This document shows, piece after piece, positions 26,961 through 33,929 of a DNA stretch of 64,000 bases. This DNA comes from an uncultured Aquimarina sp. GTDB lineage: Bacteria; Bacteroidota; Bacteroidia; Flavobacteriales; Flavobacteriaceae. The translations under genes were made by a program, and so were the position numbers. The number at the start of each line of letters is the position of its first letter. The stretch's first letter is position 1. Under the pieces are notes generated by a model. It was not told the DNA's origin. It was given only the letters and a program-made list of their open reading frames with translations, and made no database searches. The DNA lies in assembly GCF_947496855.1 (NCBI RefSeq), contig NZ_CANMED010000008.1, forward strand, positions 202,509 to 266,508, written 5' to 3'.

Positions 26961-27353
26961 CTAGTTTTGCGCTAATCTATCTTTTACAAATTCGATTTTT
27001 GTTTTTCCGTGTGAAGCAGGTTTCCCATTTTTATCCAAATATACCATAGTAATGTTGTCTACTTTAATGATCGTTTTTCGAGTTAATTTGTTACGAACTT
27101 CGCATTTGAGTATTAAAGAAGAGTTACCAAATTTAACCACATCCATTCCTATTTCTACAATATCGCCCTGCATTGCAGAACTAACAAAATTAATCTCGGA
27201 CATATACTTGGTTACAACACGGTTACTTTCTAACTGAATCACTGCATATAATGCAGCTTCCTCGTCAATCCATTCTAACATTCGTCCTCCAAACAGAGTA
27301 TTGTTTGGATTTAAATCTCCCGGCTTCACTAGTTTTCTTGTATGATATCTCAT
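26961..27353 (-). CDS. Hotdog-fold acyl-CoA thioesterase
   Basis: A 130-residue YciA/BFIT-type thioesterase. The hallmark NPNNTLFGGRMLEWIDEEAA carries the Asn and Asp/Glu of the active site, and the strand block MQGDIVEIGMDVVKFGNSSL completes the fold. Family members hydrolyse acyl-CoA to free acid and CoA in the cytoplasm; chain-length preference cannot be read. The gene is convergent with the recF-DUF721 group and separated from it by 216 bases with no further ORF. Confidence 0.88.
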   Translation of the reverse strand: MRYHTRKLVKPGDLNPNNTLFGGRMLEWIDEEAALYAVIQLESNRVVTKYMSEINFVSSAMQGDIVEIGMDVVKFGNSSLILKCEVRNKLTRKTIIKVDNITMVYLDKNGKPASHGKTKIEFVKDRLAQN

Positions 27354-27527
27354 ATTCCTTTACTTTTTTACAAAGTTACTGAAACACCCTATTTTTTCTA
27401 TAAATTAAGTCCCTTCAAGGAAAGAATTATCTTATTCGAAATTTCACGAAAGGATTACTATTAAATTAGAAAATTTGAATACGGAATATTACTACTTACA
27501 CACTTTAATGCCTTCTAAAAACGTGAC

Positions 27528-29003
27528 TTACTCAATTACTAGTTGCTCACAAAACTCGGCTCCATCTGGACAAGTATCCGTTTCTGCTCTAATACAAATT
27601 TCATAGGTTCCTGGATCAAATTGGAAAAAGAACATATTATCCCCCTCTTGTCCGCCATCCTGTTCTATAATATCCCCATTTATTTCCCATTGGTAGGTTA
27701 CAGTATCAATATTTTCGAAATTTGCTGTAAAATTATAACTGGGAGTGTTTCCTTCTTGTTCTATTGTAAAAAACAAATTAGGACAAATCGGCTCAACGAT
27801 TATCTCTTTACAAAACTCAGCTCCGTTAGGACAAGAAGGAGTTTCTGTTCTAATGCAAACCACGTGTTCTCCTGGCGATAAATTAGAAAACAACATATTA
27901 TCTCCATTAGCTCCTCCATCATTTTCTATAAGCTCATTATCTATATACCATTGATAATTTAACTCCTCCATATTCGAAAAACTTGATGTAAAAGTATATC
28001 CTAATGTTCCTTGTTCTTGTTCAAAATCAAAAAACAATTCTGGACAAAAAGCAGTAACTTCTATCTGTTTACAAAACGTTATACCCTCAGGGCAATCAGC
28101 AGTTTCAGCTTTTATACAAACTTCATAAGTACCTGGTGAATCAAAATTACGTATCAATACATTATCACCTTGATTATTGGGTCCATCACTCTCTATAAAT
28201 TGACCACCTACAAACCAATCATAAACCCCTACTTCTTCTATATCAGGAAAATCTGCAGTAAACTGATACCCTAAATTAAATTGATCTGTGAGATCAGAAG
28301 TAAAACTTAGGCTCGGACATCTACTTTCGCAAGATTCTATTAGTCTATAAAAACCAAAATATGTTTCTATTGTGTTACTTTCAAAATTCGGAGATACTAA
28401 TACATTAACTGGAAATTTAAAACTGGGCTGATAAGCTGTTCCTTGCTCTTGATAAAAAATTCTAAACGCATCATCTGTTGTAATTTCAGTTTCTTCTCCA
28501 GTCATATTAAAAAAAGTTATTGGATAATCAAACTTAAAGCACCCATTAAAAAATTGGTCAAAGTCATCTCTGATTGTATCGAACTGGCATTCGCTTAAGA
28601 CAGTTAACAAAGCTACCTCATTCGAAATAGATAGCATCGTATCTGTATTTCTAAAAATTATATTAATTGGAAATTCTAATCCTGTGACATTAAAATTAGC
28701 TCCTTGGCTTGAAATCACATCTACTAATCCATCATAACTTTCAATCTTTATGGTAGAATCTGTATTATACCCAAGTGTAATAGGATATACAAATCTAAAA
28801 CATTGTTCATTTTCTGAGAGAAAAGTTGTGGTAGTATCAAAGTTATTAAGAACCGTTACTAGAGCGGCACTTGATATAACATTACCTGTGTTTTCTTCAG
28901 GAAAGAACGAGTCATCAGTAACACAACTACTAAAGAATGATAACATTATCAGTAATGCGTATAACGGTATATATGTGTTGAAATTCTTCAAAATAATTTG
29001 CAT
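27528..29003 (-). CDS. Exported Cys-rich repeat lipoprotein A (three C-terminal repeats)
   Basis: A 491-residue product with lipoprotein signal MLSFFSSC. Residues about 40-230 hold two copies of an unnamed domain, each beginning CF(R/K)FxYPIT, with a FP(I/V)N(I/V) strand, and ending at a Cys (LSEC, IESC). The rest holds three ~90-residue PKD/Ig-like repeats of pattern CPxLxF ... W ... PGTYEVCIKAET.xCPxGxxFC. Four cysteines per repeat suggest two disulfides outside the cytoplasm. An ECF-type promoter element ends only 12 bases before this ATG, so TTG 28991 (MKNFNTY) may be the real start. No enzymatic motif; probably a surface or binding protein. Confidence 0.82.
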   Translation of the reverse strand: MQIILKNFNTYIPLYALLIMLSFFSSCVTDDSFFPEENTGNVISSAALVTVLNNFDTTTTFLSENEQCFRFVYPITLGYNTDSTIKIESYDGLVDVISSQGANFNVTGLEFPINIIFRNTDTMLSISNEVALLTVLSECQFDTIRDDFDQFFNGCFKFDYPITFFNMTGEETEITTDDAFRIFYQEQGTAYQPSFKFPVNVLVSPNFESNTIETYFGFYRLIESCESRCPSLSFTSDLTDQFNLGYQFTADFPDIEEVGVYDWFVGGQFIESDGPNNQGDNVLIRNFDSPGTYEVCIKAETADCPEGITFCKQIEVTAFCPELFFDFEQEQGTLGYTFTSSFSNMEELNYQWYIDNELIENDGGANGDNMLFSNLSPGEHVVCIRTETPSCPNGAEFCKEIIVEPICPNLFFTIEQEGNTPSYNFTANFENIDTVTYQWEINGDIIEQDGGQEGDNMFFFQFDPGTYEICIRAETDTCPDGAEFCEQLVIE

Positions 29004-29014
29004 TTATATAAGTA

Positions 29015-29041
29015 AAACGTCTGAAAATCAGTCTACCCTAC
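29015..29041 (-). promoter_or_regulatory. ECF-type promoter element of repeat gene A
   Basis: Minus strand: GTAGGG (29036-29041), 16 bases, CGTTT (29015-29019) followed by TA. It matches the elements before the other two repeat genes and fecR in sequence and exact spacing. Confidence 0.7.
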
Positions 29042-29109
29042 CTTAAATCAAAATAAATTTTTCAATCTATTTCAATTCACAATCTAATACATCTTACTGG
29101 TATAACCAA

Positions 29110-29145
29110 AATTCCCTGGAAGAATGGCAATGCTTCCAGGGAATT
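29110..29145 (-). terminator. Hairpin terminator after repeat gene B
   Basis: A perfect 13-bp stem, AATTCCCTGGAAG with its complement (29110-29122, 29133-29145), with a 10-base loop. It lies 32 bases beyond the stop codon on the minus strand. The flank beyond the stem is only moderately T-rich. Confidence 0.8.
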
Positions 29146-29176
29146 AACCTAATTAATCTAACCTAACAAAAGTTGT

Positions 29177-30610
29177 TTATTCGATCACTAATGTTTTACA
29201 AAATGTAGTTCCATTAGGACAGTTTGGTGTTTCTGCGGTAATACAGATTTCGTATGTCCCTGATCCGAATTGATAGTATAAATAATCATCTCTATCGTTA
29301 CTACCGATAATTTCTGAGTTTACAACGTCTCCATTGATTGTCCATTCATATGAAACATCATTCATCCCCCCAAATTCTGCCCAGAAATTATATCCAGGAG
29401 TATTTCCTTCTTGTTCAATATTGAAGAATAAATCAGGACAATCATTTTCTGATCCTTCGATTTCTATTACTTTACAAAATGTTACTCCTTCTGGACATTC
29501 TGGAGTTTCTACAGAAAGACATACCTCAAAACTACCTGCACTAAATTGGTAATAAAAAGGATCGTTATGACCTGAACTTGTTCCTATATAATCACCGTTA
29601 ACAGACCACTCTAATGTTACATCATCGATACCTTGAAAAGCGTTTGGATAAAAATAATACGCTAGATTATCACCATCTTGTTCTGCTTCAAAGAATAATT
29701 CTGGACACACAGTAGTATCTCCTTCAATTTCAATAATTTTACAGTAAGATGTTCCTTCTGGACATTCTGGAGTTTCTGTCTTTAAACACACTTCATATCT
29801 TCCAGGAGCAAACTGATAATACAATCTATTGTTATCTCCATTATTTGAATCTTCTACTAATTCTCCATCAATAAACCATCCTAACCACTCGAATTGATCT
29901 GCTCCTTCAAACTCTACTTGAAAATAATATGCTGGATTATCTCCATCTTGTTCAGCAATAAAAAATAATTCAGGACATCCTTCATCTACGTCTGCTTCTG
30001 CTATCTCAATAATCTTACAATAAGAAGTTCCGTTAGGACAATCTGGTGTCTCTGTTTTAATACATACTTCGTAACTACCTGGCTCATTAAATTCCCAAAA
30101 CAAATAATTATTCTCATTTTGGTTATCATTATCTACTACCTCTCCATCTATAAACCACTCATAACGAGTTTCTTCAATTTCTGGAAAGTCTGCTATAAAC
30201 TTATATTTATTTAATCTTTCATATTGTCTTGCTTCAAAAAATAGGTCAGGGCAAGGATCTGTTTCATCAATATCAACCTCAATCTCTTTACATACTTCTA
30301 TAGGGCATGTATCGCTTGCTACTTTTACACAAACAGTATATGTTCCTTCTTCGAATTGATATTCGAAAATCTGATTGGCTATATCATTTAGATTACCAGT
30401 ATCTATTTCTTCTCCATCAATAGACCAAGTAAGCCTTACATCCTCGATACCATCAAATTGAGCTGCAAATCGATACACTGCGCTACCAGAAACATTGTCT
30501 ACATTAATAGTAACATCTGGACAATTTTCTAATTCTTCAATCTCTTCACAAGAAATAAATCCTAACAGTAATGCAAAGATCATTACATACCAAATACTAA
30601 GTTTTTTCAT
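29177..30610 (-). CDS. Exported Cys-rich repeat lipoprotein B (five repeats)
   Basis: A 477-residue product with lipoprotein signal LLLGFISC (Cys21), followed by five tandem repeats of 85-95 residues that fill the mature protein. Each begins CP(D/E)(L/V)xF, has a central W(F/S)(I/V)(D/N)G strand, then G(T/S)(Y/F)EVC(I/L)KxET and CPxGxxxCKxIEI. The repeats resemble PKD/Ig domains with four conserved Cys; repeat 1 lacks the CPxG glycine. No membrane anchor or sorting domain follows the last repeat. Repeat 5 is closest to the last repeat of gene A (shared EQEGNTPxYNF), showing common origin. Confidence 0.83.
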   Translation of the reverse strand: MKKLSIWYVMIFALLLGFISCEEIEELENCPDVTINVDNVSGSAVYRFAAQFDGIEDVRLTWSIDGEEIDTGNLNDIANQIFEYQFEEGTYTVCVKVASDTCPIEVCKEIEVDIDETDPCPDLFFEARQYERLNKYKFIADFPEIEETRYEWFIDGEVVDNDNQNENNYLFWEFNEPGSYEVCIKTETPDCPNGTSYCKIIEIAEADVDEGCPELFFIAEQDGDNPAYYFQVEFEGADQFEWLGWFIDGELVEDSNNGDNNRLYYQFAPGRYEVCLKTETPECPEGTSYCKIIEIEGDTTVCPELFFEAEQDGDNLAYYFYPNAFQGIDDVTLEWSVNGDYIGTSSGHNDPFYYQFSAGSFEVCLSVETPECPEGVTFCKVIEIEGSENDCPDLFFNIEQEGNTPGYNFWAEFGGMNDVSYEWTINGDVVNSEIIGSNDRDDYLYYQFGSGTYEICITAETPNCPNGTTFCKTLVIE

Positions 30611-30678
30611 CTTTCTAATTTTTAGGGGTTGTCAATAATTAATTGTTTGAGAACTTTTTTATAAGTCCTACAATAATG

Positions 30679-30705
30679 AAACGCAGTTGAGAAAAAACAC
30701 CCTAC
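30679..30705 (-). promoter_or_regulatory. ECF-type promoter element of repeat gene B
   Basis: Minus strand: GTAGGG (30700-30705), 16 bases, CGTTT (30679-30683) followed by CA. It lies 69 bases before the start codon. Confidence 0.7.
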
Positions 30706-30763
30706 CCTTTCCTTCAAAAAAAATGTTAATTCTACTACTTTTTTTCCTAAAAAAATTAAATAA

Positions 30764-30793
30764 AATAAGGTCATACATCCATATGACCTTATT
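30764..30793 (-). terminator. Hairpin terminator after repeat gene C
   Basis: A 12-bp stem, AATAAGGTCATA with its complement (30764-30775, 30782-30793), with a 6-base loop; beyond it the minus strand is T-rich. It lies 38 bases after the stop codon. Confidence 0.85.
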
Positions 30794-30830
30794 AATAATA
30801 TTTGAAAAAAAATTGTTTGTTCCTATAAAT

Positions 30831-32255
30831 CTACATTTGATAATCTATCTGAATGCACTTCTCTAAATTACCACAAGTTTGAGAAACTGCTTTATAACAG
30901 ATTTCATATGTCCCTGATTGATTTACATGATCTATAAGCCTTAATACGCGAGGAGTTATAGGCGTAGTAGATGTTCCATTGATTGTCCATACTACAGAAT
31001 TCGGATCAATATCCGTTATAGATAATGCTGTTGCTATAGCAATCTTATCCTCATAGTTTATTACATCAAAAACCGAGCAATCAATACTTTGCGGTTCTGG
31101 TACTACAATACTTGCACAATATTCTGTTCCATTAGGACATTCGTTAGTTTCTGCTTTTATACAAACAGTATATGTCCCAGGGTTATAAGAACTTAAATCT
31201 AACATATCGTCTCTGTCCTGACTCTGTAAACTTTCTGTTTCTACTAATGTACCATCAACGAACCATTCATACACATCTAATTGATCAATTCCAGGAAAAC
31301 TAGCGAACATTAAAGTTCCTTCTTCTATAAATGATACATCTGGACAGTCATCTCCTCCATTATTATCATCTGTTACCTGAACTGATACACACGCCTCGAT
31401 TCCTTGAGAACAATCGTTAGAACTAAATTTTACACAAACTTCATAAGAACCTGGATTGTAATCGCTCAAATCTAATGTCACAACACTACCTTGAACCTGC
31501 AAGTCTTCAGCCGCTACAAGTTGGTTATTCACATACCATTTAAATAAATCGATATCATCGGTACCACTAATTGTAGCAATAACAATGTCTCCTTCTGAAC
31601 TAACCGAAAGATCAGGGCAAGCATCCTGTCCATCTCCATCGATAGTAATCTCTTCGCAATATTCTGTACTAGTACAAGTTGGGCTTTCTGAAATTAAACA
31701 AATACTATATGTTCCTTCTTCTAAATTAGCAAGAGAAAATTTATTATCTCCTTGGTTATCGGTTCCTTCATTCTCAATAATAGTTTCATTACCAAGAGTT
31801 TCTCCAGAAACTTGCCAAGCATAAAATTCTAATGTATCCATACCTTCAAAATCAGCTATTAGGTAATCCCCATCTCTTGTGAATTTTAATTCTGGACAAC
31901 CTTCCATATCTTCTCCTATAACTATCTCTTTACAAAACGCTATACCTGCAGGACAATCTGGTGTTTCTGCTTTGATACAAATAGTATAAGTACCAGGATT
32001 ATATTCTGAAATATCTAATACATTATCACGTTGATTTTCTAAGCTTTCAGTTTCTACCAATTCATCGTTTACAAACCACTCGTAAACGTCTAAACTGTTT
32101 ATTTCTTCAAAATTTGCAATTAATTTTCCACCATCTCTTTCAAAAGATAATTCTGGACACTCTGTATTCGAATCGCTATCATCGCTTTCTTCGCAAGAAA
32201 TAAATGTTAGCATAAGCCCTAGCATAAGTAGGCTAAGAATTTTAAGATTTTTCAT
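30831..32255 (-). CDS. Exported Cys-rich repeat lipoprotein C (five repeats)
   Basis: A 474-residue product with lipoprotein signal LMLTFISC (Cys21) and five repeats of the A/B type, more diverged. Repeats 1, 2 and 4 are clear (CPELSF, CPELKF and CPDVSF starts; VYEWFV cores; PGTYTxCIKAET ends). Repeat 3 loses the CP of its third Cys block (NDCSQG), and repeat 5 starts CSVFDV and ends SQTCGNLEKC. Frequent aspartate and glutamate make it very acidic. It is the gene nearest to, and divergent from, the ECF sigma gene. Confidence 0.83.
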   Translation of the reverse strand: MKNLKILSLLMLGLMLTFISCEESDDSDSNTECPELSFERDGGKLIANFEEINSLDVYEWFVNDELVETESLENQRDNVLDISEYNPGTYTICIKAETPDCPAGIAFCKEIVIGEDMEGCPELKFTRDGDYLIADFEGMDTLEFYAWQVSGETLGNETIIENEGTDNQGDNKFSLANLEEGTYSICLISESPTCTSTEYCEEITIDGDGQDACPDLSVSSEGDIVIATISGTDDIDLFKWYVNNQLVAAEDLQVQGSVVTLDLSDYNPGSYEVCVKFSSNDCSQGIEACVSVQVTDDNNGGDDCPDVSFIEEGTLMFASFPGIDQLDVYEWFVDGTLVETESLQSQDRDDMLDLSSYNPGTYTVCIKAETNECPNGTEYCASIVVPEPQSIDCSVFDVINYEDKIAIATALSITDIDPNSVVWTINGTSTTPITPRVLRLIDHVNQSGTYEICYKAVSQTCGNLEKCIQIDYQM

Positions 32256-32321
32256 TTTAAGATTTTAATTAAAGATTAAGTAAAACTCAATTGAGATATT
32301 TTGTGCGTTATAACACTAGTA

Positions 32322-32348
32322 AAACGTTAATCAATTGCCCTACCCCAC
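32322..32348 (-). promoter_or_regulatory. ECF-type promoter element of repeat gene C
   Basis: Minus strand: GTGGGG (32343-32348), 16 bases, CGTTT (32322-32326) followed by TA. One base differs from the GTAGGG of the other sites. It lies 67 bases before the start codon. Confidence 0.65.
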
Positions 32349-32380
32349 CCCAACTTTTATTTTTTTTATAATTTATTTTT

Positions 32381-32408
32381 TTTGGTATCAGAAAAAAATC
32401 TAGTTTTG
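32381..32408 (+). promoter_or_regulatory. Putative housekeeping promoter of the ECF sigma gene
   Basis: TTTG (32381-32384), 16 bases, TAGTTTTG (32401-32408), a perfect TAnnTTTG -7 element 20 bases before the sigma ATG. The spacing is about three bases shorter than usual. No GTAGGG-N16-CGTTT element precedes this gene, so the sigma gene seems not to be autoregulated through that element. Confidence 0.5.
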
Positions 32409-32428
32409 ACACTAAATTAATCCCCCAA

Positions 32429-32950
32429 ATGTCTGACAGTAAAAACTCTACTTGTGATGAACAAGCCTTTAATCAATTTTTCAAAAGTCATGCTAAACTT
32501 TTGAGGAGTTATCTATACTATAAATTTGGAGATCTTGATCAGGCGGAAGATATCGTGCAAGATTCTTTTATTAAATTATGGAATAATTGTGCAAAGGTCC
32601 CTTTAGACAAAGCAAAAAGTTATGTATATACGATTGCTACTAATTTGGGAATTAGTATTGCAAGACATCAACAAGTAAAGTTTAAACATCAAAAATATAT
32701 TACACAAAGAAAAAGTGATGTAACTAATGAATCTCCAGAGTTTGTTATGCTTGAAAAAGAATACATGGAGAAGCTAAAAAATGCTATAGCTGATTTACCC
32801 GATAGACAACGTGAAGTTTTTTTACTAAGTAGAATTGATAAAAAAACATATAGAGAAATTGCCGAGTTATCGAATGTATCGGTAAAAGCAATAGAAAAAC
32901 TAATGCACAAAGCTTTAGTGACTTTAAGAAAAAAAATTGGAAATATTTAA
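32429..32950 (+). CDS. ECF RNA polymerase sigma factor (FecI-like)
   Basis: A 173-residue extracytoplasmic-function sigma factor with only regions 2 and 4. Region 2 has LLRSYLYYKFGDLDQAEDI and VQDSFIKLWNN (-10 recognition); region 4 has LPDRQREVFLLSRIDKKTYREIAELS and SVKAIEKLMHKALVTLRKK as the -35-binding helix-turn-helix. The fecR-type gene and TonB-transducer gene follow, the standard Bacteroidota trio. The element GTAGGG-N16-CGTTT between this gene and fecR, and before the three repeat genes, is its most likely target. That is inference from co-location and shared spacing. Confidence 0.93.
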   Translation: MSDSKNSTCDEQAFNQFFKSHAKLLRSYLYYKFGDLDQAEDIVQDSFIKLWNNCAKVPLDKAKSYVYTIATNLGISIARHQQVKFKHQKYITQRKSDVTNESPEFVMLEKEYMEKLKNAIADLPDRQREVFLLSRIDKKTYREIAELSNVSVKAIEKLMHKALVTLRKKIGNI

Positions 32951-32957
32951 AACAAAG

Positions 32958-32984
32958 GTAGGGTAATAACCAACTTAAACGTTT
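32958..32984 (+). promoter_or_regulatory. ECF-type promoter element of the fecR-transducer operon
   Basis: GTAGGG (32958-32963), 16 bases, CGTTT (32980-32984), 20 bases before the fecR ATG and starting 7 bases after the sigma-gene stop. It has the same sequence and spacing as the three elements on the minus strand. Confidence 0.7.
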
Positions 32985-33004
32985 CTATTATATATAAGCA
33001 GATT

Positions 33005-33925
33005 ATGTTTGACGATAAAAAAGATGATATATTCTTATCTAGATGGGTTAATGGAGATCTTTCTCCTGAGGAACTTAATGAGTTTCAGTCTCATCCGGAA
33101 TACGAATATTATATGAAGATTTTAGCTGGTGCCGATACTTTAGATTTAACGGAGTATGATGTAGATACTGCTTTACGTAACATAAAATCAAATAAACAAA
33201 CTTCTTCCAATAAAACCTCTAAACCGGTTATTAAACTTTGGCCCTATTTAGCTGTAGCGGCTTCTATTGCAATTATATTTGGTTTATTTTTATTCAATAC
33301 TAATGACTCTTTTGCGACTTCTTATGGCGAACAATTAACAGTAATATTACCGGATGGTTCTGAAATGATACTAAATGCTAAGTCTGAGGCAAGTTTCGAT
33401 AAAAACAATTGGGATGCCAATCGAAACATATCCTTAGAGGGCGAAGCTTATTTTAAGGTAAAAAAAGGAAGTAAATTTACTGTTACTACTAAAAATGGGG
33501 ATGTCTCTGTATTAGGAACTCAATTTAATGTGCAATCACAAGCTTCATTTTTTGAAGCAGTTTGCTATGAAGGTAAGGTGAGTGTTACAAGTAAACAAGA
33601 GAATACAATTCTTACTGCCGGAAAAGCATACAGAAACATTACAAATACACCCCCTGAACATTGGACATTTGTAGCACAAGAACCTTCCTGGATTACTAAC
33701 ACTAGTTCGTTTAGAAGTGTGCCTTTACATTATGTTTTTAAAGAGCTAGAAGATCAATACAACATCTCCATAAATATAAAGAATCCAGATATAAATATCA
33801 ACACAATTTATACTGGAACTTTTCCTAATAATGACATGAACATTGCTCTTAAAACAGTTTTTAGTACCTTAGGTTTGCAATACCAACTATTGCAAAATGG
33901 TAAGACCGTGGTAGTAGAAAATTAA
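33005..33925 (+). CDS. FecR-type anti-sigma factor
   Basis: A 306-residue inner-membrane sigma regulator. A cytoplasmic N-terminal anti-sigma segment (DDIFLSRWVNGDLSPEELNEF), one membrane span at about residues 79-97 (WPYLAVAASIAIIFGLFLF), then the periplasmic FecR domain (LPDGSEMILNAKSEASFD, NISLEGEAYFKV, VLGTQFNVQS). The C-terminal DUF4974/STN-like region (SFRSVPLHYVFKELEDQYNISI) probably contacts the transducer. It lies 54 bases after the sigma gene, with an ECF-type promoter between them, and 4 bases before the receptor gene. Confidence 0.93.
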   Translation: MFDDKKDDIFLSRWVNGDLSPEELNEFQSHPEYEYYMKILAGADTLDLTEYDVDTALRNIKSNKQTSSNKTSKPVIKLWPYLAVAASIAIIFGLFLFNTNDSFATSYGEQLTVILPDGSEMILNAKSEASFDKNNWDANRNISLEGEAYFKVKKGSKFTVTTKNGDVSVLGTQFNVQSQASFFEAVCYEGKVSVTSKQENTILTAGKAYRNITNTPPEHWTFVAQEPSWITNTSSFRSVPLHYVFKELEDQYNISINIKNPDININTIYTGTFPNNDMNIALKTVFSTLGLQYQLLQNGKTVVVEN

Positions 33926-33929
33926 GAGC

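Noticed and set aside
27528-32255. Repetitive block as a CRISPR array
   Set aside because: The repeats are long open-reading-frame units of about 270 bases with diverged DNA, conserved at protein level; no short identical repeats with unique spacers.
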